The notes: a model not told the origin generated them from the letters alone. DNA of 64,000 nucleotides from Brachybacterium sp. P6-10-X1 (GCF_001969445.1 NZ_CP017297.1:1488001-1552000), one strand, 5' to 3'. Shown: positions 1-9,310, counted from the stretch's first letter. Numbers and translations are program-made.

Positions 1-368
1 TCACCCGCAAGGCCTACGGCGGCGCGTACATCGTGATGGGCTCGAAGGACCTCGGGGCGGACATCAACCTCGCCTGGCCCACGGCACAGATCGCCGTGAT
101 GGGCTCGCAGGGAGCGGTCAGCATCCTGCACCGTCAGCACCTGCGCACCGTGCAGGAGGAGGGCGGGGACGTCGCGGCCGAGCGCACGGCGCTGGAGACG
201 GAGTACGAGGAGCAGTTCGCCACCCCGTACACCGCCGCCGAGCGCGGTTGGATCGACGGTGTGATCCGCCCGGCCGAGACCCGCCTCGAGATCGCGCGGG
301 CGCTGCGGGCGCTGCGCACCAAGCGCGACTCCCTGCCCACCAAGAAGCACGGGAACATCCCGCTGTGA
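1..368 (+). CDS. accD5: Acyl-CoA carboxylase beta subunit (propionyl-CoA type), 3' end only
   Basis: C-terminal about 122 residues of a carboxyltransferase beta subunit, read from base 3; the start lies left of the window. KAYGGAYIVMGSK, the ADINLAWP segment and the ending KKHGNIPL are typical of AccD5/PccB proteins, which move the carboxyl group from carboxybiotin to propionyl- or acetyl-CoA. The stop overlaps the GTG start of the epsilon subunit gene, so the two are translationally coupled. The biotin-carrying alpha subunit lies 2.9 kb downstream. Family assignment is firm; acetyl- versus propionyl-CoA preference cannot be read from this fragment. Confidence 0.9.
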   Translation, partial: TRKAYGGAYIVMGSKDLGADINLAWPTAQIAVMGSQGAVSILHRQHLRTVQEEGGDVAAERTALETEYEEQFATPYTAAERGWIDGVIRPAETRLEIARALRALRTKRDSLPTKKHGNIPL

Positions 369-640
369 GCGAGCAGGATCCATCCTCCGAGCAGCCGGTC
401 GCGCCCCACGCCGACGTCCGTCTGGTCCGGGGCAGTCTGGCCGCCGACGAGCTGGCGGCGATCGCCGTCGTCGTCTCGGCGATGAGCGTGACCAGTCGCC
501 TGGAGGCGGACGAACGGGCCCTGGCAGAGGGGCGCGTCGGCGGACCGGGCGCCTGGAGCGACCCCGTGCACAGCCATCCGCGCTCGCACGCCCTGCGCCA
601 CCACGCCTCCGCCGCGGCCTGGCAGTTCTCCGACCGCTGA
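365..640 (+). CDS. accE: Acyl-CoA carboxylase epsilon subunit
   Basis: Encodes 91 residues from a GTG at 365 that overlaps the accD stop by 4 bp; this start gives the expected short family length. The core VRGSLAADELAAIAVVV and a late Trp are the usual features of AccE, a small actinobacterial subunit that binds and stimulates the AccA3-AccD5 carboxylase. The N-terminus is acidic and Ser/Pro-rich and the C-terminus is His-rich, both common in this poorly conserved family. The call rests on the core motif and on the position directly after accD. Confidence 0.82.
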   Translation: MSEQDPSSEQPVAPHADVRLVRGSLAADELAAIAVVVSAMSVTSRLEADERALAEGRVGGPGAWSDPVHSHPRSHALRHHASAAAWQFSDR

Positions 641-702
641 GCCGTCCCGTGCCTCGCGACACGGGCGCGGCGACCTCGGCCCGGGGCTCGGTCGGTGCCC
701 AC

Positions 703-708
703 TACACT
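703..708 (+). promoter_or_regulatory. Promoter -10 TACACT for the DUF885 gene
   Basis: TACACT fits the actinobacterial -10 pattern TANNNT and ends 6 nt before the ATG at 715. Transcription would start at or next to the start codon, giving a leaderless mRNA. No Shine-Dalgarno sequence precedes the ATG, which agrees. Confidence 0.5.
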
Positions 709-714
709 CGCCCC

Positions 715-2394
715 ATGTCCGAGCCCCCCTTCCCCGGTCCTGTCCGGGCCTCCACCGCCCTGGACCGCCTCGCCGACGAGCACGTCGACCTCAGCGTCCG
801 CCTGGACCCGTTCCTGGCCACCGAGCTCGGCATCCCCGGCCACGACGGCGACGTCACCGATTTCTCCCCGGCCGCGTCCGCCGAGCGCACCGATGCCGCC
901 CGCTCTCTGCTGCGACGGATCGCGGAGGTTCCCGACGAGGATGCGACGGATGTCGTGACCCGGGCCGCCCTGAGCGAGCGGCTGGGGCTGGAGATCGAGC
1001 TCGCCGAGCAGCGTCTGGACGTCGCCACCGTCAACAACCTGGCCTCGCCCCTGCAGTCCCGGGACGCGCTGGACCAGATGCCGACCGCGACCGCCGAGGA
1101 CTGGCAGGTGATCGCCGAACGGATGGCCGCCCTGCCCCGGTCGCTGTCCAGCTGGGCCGAGTCGCTGCACGACGCCGCGGACCATGGCGTGCTCTCCTCT
1201 CGCCGCCAGCTGCACCTCGGCGCGGAGCAGGCCCGCGGCTACGCGGCCCCCGGCAGCTTCTTCGACACCTTCGCCGCCGACGCCGTCGGGGACGAGACGC
1301 AGCGGGGTCGGGTCGCCGCCGCGTCCCGCACCGCCGCGGAGGGCTACCTCGAGCTCGCCGAGGTGCTGGAGTCCCTCGCCGAGCGCGCCCCGACGGAGGA
1401 CGCGGTGGGGAGGGACGCCTACTCCCTCGCCTCGCGCACCTTCCTGGGGATGCAGATCGACGTCGACGAGACCTACGCCTGGGGGATCGAGGAGCTGCGC
1501 TCCGTGGTCGCCGAGCAGGAACAGGTCGCCGAGCGGATCAACGAGCGCTACGGGACCGGAGGAGGTCGCTCCGTCGCCGCCGCGAAGGAGGCCCTGGACC
1601 GCGACCCTGCCCGGGTGCTGCACGGCACCGACGAGCTGCAGGCCTGGATGCAGCAGCTCAGCGACCGCGCGATCGACGACCTCGCCGGTACCCACTTCGA
1701 CATCCCCGAGCCCCTGCATCGTCTCGAGTGCCGCATCGCGAGGACCGGTTCGGGCGGGATCTACTACACCGGCCCCAGTGAGGATCTCACCCGGCCCGGC
1801 CGCATGTGGTGGGACGTCCCCGCCTCCACCACCGAGTTCCGCACCTGGCTGGAGACCACGACCGTCTACCACGAGGGCGTTCCCGGCCATCACCTTCAGG
1901 TGGGCACCCAGACCCTGCAGGCGAGCACCCTGAACCGCTGGCGTGCGCTGATGTGCTGGGTCTCCGGCCACGGCGAGGGCTGGGCGCTGTACGCCGAGCG
2001 GCTCATGGATCAGCTCGGCTACCTCGCCGACGACGGGGACCGGCTCGGCATGCTCGATGCGCAGCGGCTCCGGGCCGGACGCGTCGTGCTCGACATCGGG
2101 CTGCACGTCGGCCTGCCGATGCCCGAGGGGATCGCCGGATCCGCCGGTGGCGGATGGAGCTACGAGAAGGCCTGGGACTTCATGAGCGTCCACTGGGGCG
2201 TCACCGAGGCCGAGCAGCGCTTCGAGCTGCACCGCTACCTGGGCTGGCCCGGGCAGGCCCCCTCCTACAAGATCGGCCAGCGCATCTGGGAGCAGCTGCG
2301 CGAGCGGGACGCCGGTCCGGCCCGCGACTTCCACCGCCGTGCCCTCGAACTGGGCAGTCTGCCGCTCTCCGTCCTCGAAGGAGCCCTGTCATGA
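715..2394 (+). CDS. DUF885 family protein, putative zinc metallopeptidase
   Basis: Encodes 559 residues. The ATG at 715 is preferred over upstream in-frame codons because a -10 box ends 6 nt before it and homologous sequence begins there. The motif HEGVPGHH (His386-Glu387, His391-His392) is the hallmark of DUF885 and resembles an HExxH zinc site; GEGWALYAERL about 40 residues later probably supplies the third ligand, as in gluzincins. No signal peptide or membrane segment is seen, so it should be cytoplasmic. Peptidase activity is a family-level prediction and the substrate is unknown. The stop overlaps the maf start by 4 bp. Confidence 0.85.
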   Translation: MSEPPFPGPVRASTALDRLADEHVDLSVRLDPFLATELGIPGHDGDVTDFSPAASAERTDAARSLLRRIAEVPDEDATDVVTRAALSERLGLEIELAEQRLDVATVNNLASPLQSRDALDQMPTATAEDWQVIAERMAALPRSLSSWAESLHDAADHGVLSSRRQLHLGAEQARGYAAPGSFFDTFAADAVGDETQRGRVAAASRTAAEGYLELAEVLESLAERAPTEDAVGRDAYSLASRTFLGMQIDVDETYAWGIEELRSVVAEQEQVAERINERYGTGGGRSVAAAKEALDRDPARVLHGTDELQAWMQQLSDRAIDDLAGTHFDIPEPLHRLECRIARTGSGGIYYTGPSEDLTRPGRMWWDVPASTTEFRTWLETTTVYHEGVPGHHLQVGTQTLQASTLNRWRALMCWVSGHGEGWALYAERLMDQLGYLADDGDRLGMLDAQRLRAGRVVLDIGLHVGLPMPEGIAGSAGGGWSYEKAWDFMSVHWGVTEAEQRFELHRYLGWPGQAPSYKIGQRIWEQLRERDAGPARDFHRRALELGSLPLSVLEGALS

Positions 2395-3167
2395 CCGACC
2401 GTCACGCCGCGACGTCCCCGGACGGCGTCGCCGACGGGCCGCTCGAGCACGATCCGCTGCTGCTGCTCGCCTCCGCCTCGGCCGGCCGGCGCGCCACCCT
2501 GCGCGCCGCCCGCATCGAGCACGGCACCCTGCCGGTCGACCTCGACGAAGAGGCGATCCTCACCACCGCCCGCGAGCGCGCCGCCGCCTCCGGGGACCCC
2601 GAGGATGTCCTCACCTCCGCGGTGGAGGTCCTGCTGCTGGCCCGGGAGAAGGCATTGGCCGCGACCGCCCGCAGCGAGGGCGGCTACGTGGTGCTCGGGT
2701 GCGACTCGATGCTCGAGCTCGACGGCGTCTCCATCGGCAAGCCCCACACGCCCGCACGAGCAATCCGGGGCTGGCAGGCGATGCGCGGGCGTACGGCGAC
2801 CCTGCACTCCGGGCATTGGCTGGTCGATGACCGTGACGAGGCCGACGGCGGCACGGCGGCGACCTTCGGGGCCACCGCCAGCTGCCGCGTCACCTTCGCG
2901 GACGTGACCGACGAGGAGATCGACGCCTATGTCGCCACCGGCGAGCCCCTCGGCGTCGCCGGAGGGTTCACCCTCGACGGCGTGGCCGGGCCGTTCCTCG
3001 AGGGTGTCGAGGGCGACCCGCACGCCGTCGTCGGCCTCTCCCTGCCGCTGCTGCGACGGATGCTCGGCGAGATCGGCATCGCCGTCCACGAGCTGTGGGA
3101 TGACGCACTGCTGCCCACCGCCCCCGACGACTCCCCTGCCACCGGGTCGTCACCTGCGACCGTGTGA
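2391..3167 (+). CDS. maf: Maf family nucleoside triphosphate pyrophosphatase
   Basis: Encodes 258 residues from an ATG overlapping the upstream stop. Maf proteins hydrolyse non-canonical or modified NTPs to NMP and pyrophosphate. The N-terminal loop LASASAGRR corresponds to the usual LASxSPRR signature (Pro replaced by Gly), followed by LGCDSMLELDG and GVAGGFTLDG near the C-terminus. It is longer than the usual 190-220 residues because of an N-terminal tail of about 20 residues and a Pro/Ser-rich C-terminal tail. Maf next to acyl-CoA carboxylase genes is conserved in actinobacteria. Which nucleotide it prefers is not evident. Confidence 0.87.
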   Translation: MTDRHAATSPDGVADGPLEHDPLLLLASASAGRRATLRAARIEHGTLPVDLDEEAILTTARERAAASGDPEDVLTSAVEVLLLAREKALAATARSEGGYVVLGCDSMLELDGVSIGKPHTPARAIRGWQAMRGRTATLHSGHWLVDDRDEADGGTAATFGATASCRVTFADVTDEEIDAYVATGEPLGVAGGFTLDGVAGPFLEGVEGDPHAVVGLSLPLLRRMLGEIGIAVHELWDDALLPTAPDDSPATGSSPATV

Positions 3168-3180
3168 GCCCGTGCGGTAC

Positions 3181-3186
3181 TAGACT
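3181..3186 (+). promoter_or_regulatory. Promoter -10 TAGACT for accA
   Basis: TAGACT lies about 35 nt before the ATG at 3222, just after the maf stop. The predicted leader of about 30 nt carries the ribosome binding site GGAAGGA. No clear -35 box is visible. Confidence 0.45.
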
Positions 3187-3221
3187 CGGCCTCTGCTGAC
3201 TCCCGGAAGGAACCCTCGCCC

Positions 3222-5000
3222 ATGCCCGCACGCTCTTCCAAGCCCCGCCCCCTGTCCACGGTGCTGATCGCCAACCGTGGGGAGATCGCGGTGCGGGTCG
3301 CCCGAGCCTGCCGGGATGCTGGGCTCCGCTCGGTCGCCGTGTACGCCGATCCGGACCGCGACGCGCTGCACACGCAGATCGCCGACGAGGCCTACGCCCT
3401 GGGCGGCACCACCGCCGCCAGCTCCTACCTGGTCGTCGACAAGATCCTGGACATCGCCCACCGCTCCGGGGCGGACGCGATCCATCCCGGCTACGGGTTC
3501 CTCTCCGAGCGGGCCGATTTCGCCCAAGCGGTCATCGACGCCGGGCTGACCTGGATCGGCCCGCCCCCGTCGGCCATCGAGAAGCTCGGCGACAAGGTCT
3601 CGGCCCGCCACATCGCCCAGAAGGCCGGCGCGCCGCTGGTCGCCGGCACCAAGGATCCCGTCCAGAACTCCGACGAGGTCGTGGACTTCGCCCGCACCAA
3701 CGGTCTGCCGATCGCGATCAAGGCCGCCTTCGGCGGCGGTGGCCGCGGCCTGAAGGTCGCCCGGGAGGAGTCCGAGGTCCGCGAGCTGTTCGACTCCGCC
3801 GTGCGCGAGGCGGTCGCCTCCTTCGGGCGCGGCGAGTGCTTCGTGGAGCGCTACCTCGACGCGCCCCGGCACGTGGAGACCCAGTGCCTCGCGGACATGC
3901 ACGGCACCGTCCAGGTGGTCTCCACCCGGGACTGCTCCCTGCAGCGCCGTCATCAGAAGCTGGTCGAGGAGGCGCCCGCGCCCTTCCTCTCCTCCCAGCA
4001 GAACGCGCAGCTGGTCTCCTCCTCCAAGGCGATCCTGCGCGAGGCCGGATACGTCGGGGCCGGTACCTGCGAGTTCCTCGTCGGGGCCGACGGCACCATC
4101 TCCTTCCTCGAGGTCAACACGCGCCTGCAGGTCGAGCATCCCGTGACCGAGGAGGTCGCCGGCGTCGACCTGGTGCGCGAACAGCTGCGCATCGCCGCCG
4201 GCGAGACCATCTCCGCCGAGGATCCCGTCTCGCGCGGGCACTCCTTCGAGTTCCGCATCAACGGTGAGGACCCGGGCCGCGGCTTCATGCCCGCCCCGGG
4301 CCGGATCCAGCGCTACGACGTGCCCTCCGGCCCCGGTGTGCGCATCGAGTCGGGCGTGCGCGCGGGAGACGAGATCTCCGGCGCCTTCGACTCCATGCTG
4401 GCCAAGCTCGTGGTCACCGGGGCCACGCGGCAGGAGGCCCTCGAGCGCTCCCGTCGGGCGCTGGCCGAGTTCCGCGTCGACGGCCTCCCGACGGTCCTGC
4501 CCTTCCATCGGGCCGTGGTCGAGGACCCCGCCTTCGCACCGGCCGGCCCGGAGGAGCCCTTCACCGTCCACACCCGCTGGATCGAGACCGAGTTCCACAA
4601 CGATCTCCCGGCCGCCCCGCTGCCGGCCCAGCCCGACGAGCCCGAGGACCGCGAGGCCGTCGTGGTCGAGGTCGACGGCCGCCGGGTCGAGATCAGCCTC
4701 CCCGCCTCCCTGCGCGCGCCCCAGCAGCCGGTGCACCAGCGCCGCAAACGCAGCCATCGCGGGGTGGGCGATTCCGCCGCCGGGGGCAACGCGGTGACGG
4801 CACCCATGCAGGGGACCATCGTGAAGATCGTCGCCGAGGAGGGCCAGAGCGTGGCCGACGGCGACCTGCTAATCGTCCTCGAGGCGATGAAGATGGAGCA
4901 GCCCATCACGGCGCACCGCTCCGGGATCGTCAAGAACCTGGCCGCCGAGATCGGCGCGACCGTCTCCGCGGGCGCCGTGCTCTGCCAGATCGACGACTGA
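3222..5000 (+). CDS. accA3: Biotin carboxylase / biotin carrier alpha subunit of acyl-CoA carboxylase
   Basis: Encodes 592 residues, the usual size for the actinobacterial AccA3/AccC alpha chain. Domains in order: biotin carboxylase N-terminal domain (starts [12 protein letters not shown]), ATP-grasp domain with the glycine-rich loop [11 protein letters not shown]-terminal carboxylase domain ([10 protein letters not shown]), linker, and biotinyl domain with EAMKMEQ, where Lys557 is the biotin site. It carboxylates its own biotin with bicarbonate and ATP, and the AccD/AccE proteins encoded upstream pass the carboxyl to acyl-CoA for fatty-acid synthesis or propionate metabolism. ATG is preceded by GGAAGGA. 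It converges on the lpdA-like gene. Confidence 0.95.
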   Translation: MPARSSKPRPLSTVLIANRGEIAVRVARACRDAGLRSVAVYADPDRDALHTQIADEAYALGGTTAASSYLVVDKILDIAHRSGADAIHPGYGFLSERADFAQAVIDAGLTWIGPPPSAIEKLGDKVSARHIAQKAGAPLVAGTKDPVQNSDEVVDFARTNGLPIAIKAAFGGGGRGLKVAREESEVRELFDSAVREAVASFGRGECFVERYLDAPRHVETQCLADMHGTVQVVSTRDCSLQRRHQKLVEEAPAPFLSSQQNAQLVSSSKAILREAGYVGAGTCEFLVGADGTISFLEVNTRLQVEHPVTEEVAGVDLVREQLRIAAGETISAEDPVSRGHSFEFRINGEDPGRGFMPAPGRIQRYDVPSGPGVRIESGVRAGDEISGAFDSMLAKLVVTGATRQEALERSRRALAEFRVDGLPTVLPFHRAVVEDPAFAPAGPEEPFTVHTRWIETEFHNDLPAAPLPAQPDEPEDREAVVVEVDGRRVEISLPASLRAPQQPVHQRRKRSHRGVGDSAAGGNAVTAPMQGTIVKIVAEEGQSVADGDLLIVLEAMKMEQPITAHRSGIVKNLAAEIGATVSAGAVLCQIDD

Positions 5001-5072
5001 ACGGTGCCGGATCCTCGGCTCGGGAGCATCGCGCCGGGCTGAGCGGGCCGACGGGCTGACGACCGACTGGCC

Positions 5073-5089
5073 GACCGGCCGCGCCGGTC
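5073..5089. terminator. Short hairpin between convergent genes
   Basis: GACCGGC and GCCGGTC form a 7-bp stem with a 3-nt loop in the 87-bp gap between accA3 and the convergent lpdA-like gene, touching the latter's stop codon. There is no U-tract. Possible bidirectional terminator, weakly supported. Confidence 0.35.
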
Positions 5090-6563
5090 AGCGGGTCGCG
5101 GTGATGCTCGCCCGGCGCGCGACCTCCGCGAGGGAGCCGGTCAGCGAGGGGTACACGGTGGACGTGTCGGCGACCTGGTCCGCGGTGAGACGGTGGGCGA
5201 CCGCCAGGGTGTAGGGCAGGATCAGCTCGCTGGCCCGCGGGGAGACCACCACGGCGCCGAGCACGGTGTGCGACCCGGGGCGCACGATGAGCTTCACGAA
5301 GCCCTCGGAGAGTCCTTGCATCTTCGCGCGGGGATTGGTGTCCAGCGGCAGGGTGAGCACCTCGCCGGCGACGACGCCGCCGGCCACGTCCTGCTCGCTC
5401 ACCCCGACCACGGCGATCTCCGGGCTGGTGAAGATCGCCGAGGAGACCTGCGCGGAGATCAGCGGGGAGACGGCATCGCCCAGGGCGTGGTGCATGGCGA
5501 TGCGCCCCTGCATCGCGGCGACCGAGGCCAGCGGGTAGACCCCGGTGCAGTCACCGGCGGCGTAGATCCCGCGCACCGAGGTGCGCGAGACCCTGTCGGT
5601 GTCGATGTGGCCGCTGTCCTCGACCCGCACGCCTGCTTCCACAAGACCCAGATCGGAGGTCCAGGGGATCCCGCCGAGTGCCATCAGCGCATGGCTGCCG
5701 GCGATCTCCTCTCCCGAGGTGAGGGTGACGATCACGCCGTCCTGCGTCCGGCGCGCGGAGGCCGCTCGCGATCGGGATCGCACGTGCACGCCGCGCCGGG
5801 CGAAGGCGTCCTCGAGCACGTCGGCCGCGTCCCCGTCGGTGCCGGGCAGCACCTTCGCTCGGGAGGAGACCAGGGTGACCTCGCTGCCCAGGGCCCGGTA
5901 GGCGCTGGCGAACTCCGCACCGGTCACACCGGAGCCGACCACGATCAGGTGCTCGGGCAGGCTCTCCAGCGCGTACACCTGCGTCCAGTTCAGGATCCGC
6001 TCCCCGTCGCAGGGCGCGGTCCCCAGCTCGCGCGGGCGGGCGCCGACGGCCAGCAGGATCACGTCGGCCCCGAAGGACTCGCTGACCGCGCCCGCGCCGT
6101 CGAGGACCTCCACGGCGGAGGCCCCGGCGAGGCGACCGCGACCGTCGACGACCTGCACCCCGGCCTCCACCAGGCTCGCGCGGATGTCCGCGGACTGTGC
6201 CGCGGCGAGACGCTGGACACGGGCGTTGACCGCGCCGAGGTCGACGTCCAGGCTGCCGGCCCCGGGGGCGGAGCCGTCCTCGGCGTCGCGGATCCCGAGC
6301 TGCCGGGAGGTGCCGACGACGTCGAGGACGTCGGCCGTGGCGATGAGGGTCTTGGAGGGGACGACGTCGGTGAGCACGGCCGCGCCCCCGATGCCCCGTT
6401 CCTCGACCAGGACGGTCTCGGCTCCCTGGCGCGCCGCGGTCAGCGCGGCCTCGTAACCGCCGGGACCGCCGCCGATGATCACCACCCGCGAACGGTCACC
6501 GGCACCGGCGACACGGTGGGGGTCCGACGAAAGGGCGGTGCTGGGATCGCTCACATCCTCCAT
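5088..6563 (-). CDS. lpdA: LpdA-type NAD(P)H-quinone dehydrogenase (flavoprotein)
   Basis: Encodes 491 residues with the pyridine-nucleotide disulfide reductase fold: FAD loop VVIIGGGPGGYEAA (27-40), NAD(P) loop IVVGSGVTGAEFASAY, second FAD motif GIYAAGDCTG and a C-terminal dimerisation domain. Where lipoamide dehydrogenases carry the CxxxxC redox pair it has GGAAVLTDVVPSK, so the cysteines are Ala62 and Val67. It therefore cannot do dithiol chemistry. M. tuberculosis LpdA (Rv3303c) has the same loss and reduces quinones with NAD(P)H; the synteny with accA3 and the PNP gene also matches. Physiological electron acceptor unknown. Confidence 0.88.
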   Translation of the reverse strand: MEDVSDPSTALSSDPHRVAGAGDRSRVVIIGGGPGGYEAALTAARQGAETVLVEERGIGGAAVLTDVVPSKTLIATADVLDVVGTSRQLGIRDAEDGSAPGAGSLDVDLGAVNARVQRLAAAQSADIRASLVEAGVQVVDGRGRLAGASAVEVLDGAGAVSESFGADVILLAVGARPRELGTAPCDGERILNWTQVYALESLPEHLIVVGSGVTGAEFASAYRALGSEVTLVSSRAKVLPGTDGDAADVLEDAFARRGVHVRSRSRAASARRTQDGVIVTLTSGEEIAGSHALMALGGIPWTSDLGLVEAGVRVEDSGHIDTDRVSRTSVRGIYAAGDCTGVYPLASVAAMQGRIAMHHALGDAVSPLISAQVSSAIFTSPEIAVVGVSEQDVAGGVVAGEVLTLPLDTNPRAKMQGLSEGFVKLIVRPGSHTVLGAVVVSPRASELILPYTLAVAHRLTADQVADTSTVYPSLTGSLAEVARRASITATR

Positions 6564-6623
6564 TGTGGCTCACCGCGCCGAGGCCGGGGCCCGTTTCTGC
6601 GGCGGGGAGGCGGCGGGCTGCGT

Positions 6624-6629
6624 TACCTT
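6624..6629 (+). promoter_or_regulatory. Promoter -10 TACCTT for the PNP gene
   Basis: TACCTT ends 6 nt before the ATG at 6636, the same spacing as at 703-708. There is no Shine-Dalgarno sequence between them. A leaderless transcript is predicted. Confidence 0.5.
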
Positions 6630-6635
6630 CGATCC

Positions 6636-7487
6636 ATGACTGAGACCCCCTCCGACCCGTACCTACTCGCCCGCGACGCCGCCGCCGCGATCGCCGAGGC
6701 CAGCGGCGTCGCCTCCCATGACCTCGCCCTGGTGCTGGGCTCCGGCTGGGCCGGCGCCGCGGACCTGCTCGGCGAGACCGTCTGGCAGGCCGACGCCACC
6801 ACGATCCCCGGGTTCCGGCCCCCGGCGGTCGCCGGCCACGTGGGCACCCTCCGCTCGATCCGCGTCGCCGGCAGCGGCGCCCGCGCTCTGGTCCTGGGTG
6901 CCCGCACCCACTTCTACGAGGGGGCCGGCGTGGACGCGGTGGTGCACGGCGTCCGCACGGCCGCGGCCACCGGCGCCCGCACCATGGTGCTGACCAACGG
7001 CTGCGGCGGGATCGACCCCTCGTGGACCCCGGGAACCCCGGTGCTGATCGCCGACCAGATCAATTTCTCCGGGGCGACGCCGCTGGAGGGAGCGAACTTC
7101 GTGGACCTCACCGACCTGTACACCCCAGCGCTGCGGGACATCGCCCGCGAGGTCGATCCCGGCCTCGACGAGGGGGTGTACATGCAGTTCCGGGGGCCGA
7201 CGTACGAGACCCCCGCGGAGGTGCAGATGGCCCGGACCCTCGGTGCGCACCTGGTCGGCATGTCCACGGCCCTCGAGGCGATCGCCGCCCGCGAGGCCGG
7301 GATGGACGTGCTGGGCATCTCCCTGGTGACGAACCTGGCGGCGGGCATCAGCGCCCAGGCGCTGAGCCATCAGGAGGTCCTCGAGGCGGGCCGCGACGCA
7401 GGGCCGCGGATCTCGGCGCTGCTGGCCGAGACCGTCCGCCGCATCACCGGCGGCGCCCCGTCGGCCGCGGCCGACGGGCGGGCGTGA
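6636..7487 (+). CDS. punA: Purine nucleoside phosphorylase
   Basis: Encodes 283 residues, typical of the trimeric, mammalian-like PNP class. Phosphate-binding region LVLGSGWAG near the N-terminus, GRTHFYEG-type segment (here GARTHFYEG), VLTNGCGGI and the purine-site stretch RGPTYETPAE are visible, then VGMSTALEAIAAREAG. It converts inosine, guanosine and their deoxy forms to the base plus (deoxy)ribose 1-phosphate in the cytoplasm. The ATG at 6636 is chosen because a -10 box lies 6 nt upstream and the family N-terminus fits. The stop TGA shares one base with the next gene's ATG, so PNP and the mutase are coupled. Confidence 0.93.
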   Translation: MTETPSDPYLLARDAAAAIAEASGVASHDLALVLGSGWAGAADLLGETVWQADATTIPGFRPPAVAGHVGTLRSIRVAGSGARALVLGARTHFYEGAGVDAVVHGVRTAAATGARTMVLTNGCGGIDPSWTPGTPVLIADQINFSGATPLEGANFVDLTDLYTPALRDIAREVDPGLDEGVYMQFRGPTYETPAEVQMARTLGAHLVGMSTALEAIAAREAGMDVLGISLVTNLAAGISAQALSHQEVLEAGRDAGPRISALLAETVRRITGGAPSAAADGRA

Positions 7488-9232
7488 TGGCTCCCGACGA
7501 CGACCCCACCGCTCCCACCGCCCTGGATCCGGCCCTCCACGAGCGCGCGGAGGCCTGGCTCGCGGACGACCCCGACCCCGCGACCCGTGCGGCGCTGACC
7601 TCCCTGCTCGAGCAGGCCCTGGCCGGGCGTGAGCCGGCGATCGAGGAGCTCGCCGATGCGTTCTCCGGCGAGCTGGAGTTCGGCACCGCCGGTCTGCGCG
7701 GCCGAATGGGCCCGGGGTCGAACCGCATGAACCTCGCGGTCGTCTCCCGTGCGGCCCGCGGCCTGGCCGACCACCTGCTCGAGGACCTGTCCCTGGTCGA
7801 GCCGCTGGTCGTGATCGGGTACGACGCCCGGTACAACTCCCGGGACTTCGCCCGCGCCTCAGCGGCGATCCTGACCTCGGCCGGCTGCCGGGTCGGGCTG
7901 TTCCCGCGCCACGGTCCCACTCCCCTGGTGGCGTTCGCCGTGCGGCATCTGGAGGCCGACGCCGGCATCGTGGTCACCGCCAGTCACAACCCGCCCGCGG
8001 ACAACGGGTACAAGGTCTACCTCGGCGGCCGCGCCGCCGACGAGACCGGTCGCGGCGTGCAGATCGTGCCGCCGTCGGACGGACGGATCGCCGCCCGCAT
8101 CGCCGCCGTCGGCCCGGCGAGCTCGATCCCCGTCGCCGACTCGGGCTGGGAGCTGCTGAGCGATCAGCTGCACGAGGACTACCTCACGGCGATCTGTGCG
8201 CTGCCGGACCCGGCCGGCCCGCGGCAGGTGCGCATCGTGCACACCGCGATGCACGGCGTCGGCACCGAGACGGCGCTGGCCGCGCTGGCCCGCACCGGCT
8301 TCGCCGAGGTGCACACGGTGGCCAAGCAGGCCGATCCCGATCCGGACTTCCCCACGGTCCCCTTCCCGAACCCCGAGGAGCCGGGCGCGATCGATCTCGC
8401 CCTCGACCTGGCCCGCACGGTCGAGGCCGACGTGGTGATCGCCAACGATCCCGACGCCGACCGCTGCGCGGCCGCCGTGCGCGACGAGCACCTCAGCGAC
8501 TGGAGGATGCTGACCGGCGACGAGCTGGGCGTGCTGCTGGGGGATCACCTGATCCGCCGCCATGGGTATCACGGGGTCCTCGCCCGCTCGATCGTCTCCA
8601 GCCGCTGGCTGGGCCGGGTCGCGCAGCAGGCGGGTCTCGAGCCCGCCACGACCCTGACCGGCTTCAAGTGGATCACGCGGGCACCGGGCATCGTCTACGG
8701 CTACGAGGAGGCGATCGGCTACTGCGTGCTGCCCGAGGTGGTGCGCGACAAGGACGGGCTCTCCGCTGCGCTCATGGTCGCCGAGATGGCCGCGCTGGCG
8801 CGGGCCGAGGGGACGACGCTGATCGCTCGGCTCGACGAGCTGGCCGCGGAGCACGGCCTGTTCGCGACCTCGCAGCTGTCGATCCGGGTCGAGGACCTCG
8901 CCCTGATCCCCGCGATGATGCGGCGGCTGCGCACCACCCCGCCGACACAGCTGCTGGGCTCCGCGGTGACCACCACCGAGGACCTCTCCGAGGGATCGGT
9001 CCCGACCACCGGGCTGCCGCCGACCGAGGGCATGCTGCTGCTCAGCGCGGAGGACACGCGCGTGGTGGTGCGACCCTCGGGCACGGAGCCGAAGCTGAAG
9101 TGCTACCTCGAGGTGGTCCAGCACGTTCCCGCGGGAACGTCCGCGACGGAGATGACGCGGCTGCGGGCGCGCTCCGGCGAGCGCCTGGACCAGCTCCAGG
9201 GCGAGCTGCGCGAGGCGCTCGGGCGGGCCTGA
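7487..9232 (+). CDS. Phospho-sugar mutase (alpha-D-phosphohexomutase family; PmmB/PGM2-like)
   Basis: Encodes 581 residues. The four-domain mutase signatures are present: phosphoserine loop TASHNPPADNGYKVY (Ser166), metal loop NDPDADRCA, sugar-binding loop GYEEAIGY and phosphate-binding RPSGTEPKLK. The length and the N-terminal FGTAGLRGRMGPG match the PGM2/phosphopentomutase-like branch rather than the shorter ManB branch. It overlaps the PNP gene by one base, is convergent with deoC, and no DeoB-type phosphopentomutase is seen nearby. It may therefore isomerise (deoxy)ribose 1-phosphate to the 5-phosphate, although M. tuberculosis annotations call the syntenic gene pmmB. Confidence 0.88.
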   Translation: MAPDDDPTAPTALDPALHERAEAWLADDPDPATRAALTSLLEQALAGREPAIEELADAFSGELEFGTAGLRGRMGPGSNRMNLAVVSRAARGLADHLLEDLSLVEPLVVIGYDARYNSRDFARASAAILTSAGCRVGLFPRHGPTPLVAFAVRHLEADAGIVVTASHNPPADNGYKVYLGGRAADETGRGVQIVPPSDGRIAARIAAVGPASSIPVADSGWELLSDQLHEDYLTAICALPDPAGPRQVRIVHTAMHGVGTETALAALARTGFAEVHTVAKQADPDPDFPTVPFPNPEEPGAIDLALDLARTVEADVVIANDPDADRCAAAVRDEHLSDWRMLTGDELGVLLGDHLIRRHGYHGVLARSIVSSRWLGRVAQQAGLEPATTLTGFKWITRAPGIVYGYEEAIGYCVLPEVVRDKDGLSAALMVAEMAALARAEGTTLIARLDELAAEHGLFATSQLSIRVEDLALIPAMMRRLRTTPPTQLLGSAVTTTEDLSEGSVPTTGLPPTEGMLLLSAEDTRVVVRPSGTEPKLKCYLEVVQHVPAGTSATEMTRLRARSGERLDQLQGELREALGRA

Positions 9233-9242
9233 CCTCGGTGAC

Positions 9243-9282
9243 GCCGCGCCGGCCGGGCGCCGAGGAGTCCGGCCGGCGCGGC
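9243..9282. terminator. Bidirectional terminator between the mutase gene and deoC
   Basis: A perfect 14-bp inverted repeat (9243-9256 with 9269-9282, all G and C) encloses a 12-nt loop in the 78-bp gap between two convergent genes. No U-tract follows on either side, as is common for terminators in very GC-rich actinobacteria. Confidence 0.75.
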
Positions 9283-9310
9283 GGACCTGGGCCGGGGCGA
9301 TCCGCCGAGG

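Noticed and set aside
118..2334. Long minus-strand open frame of 738 codons opposite the DUF885 gene
   Set aside because: Shadow of a GC-rich plus-strand gene: low-complexity composition, no family motif, no ribosome binding site.
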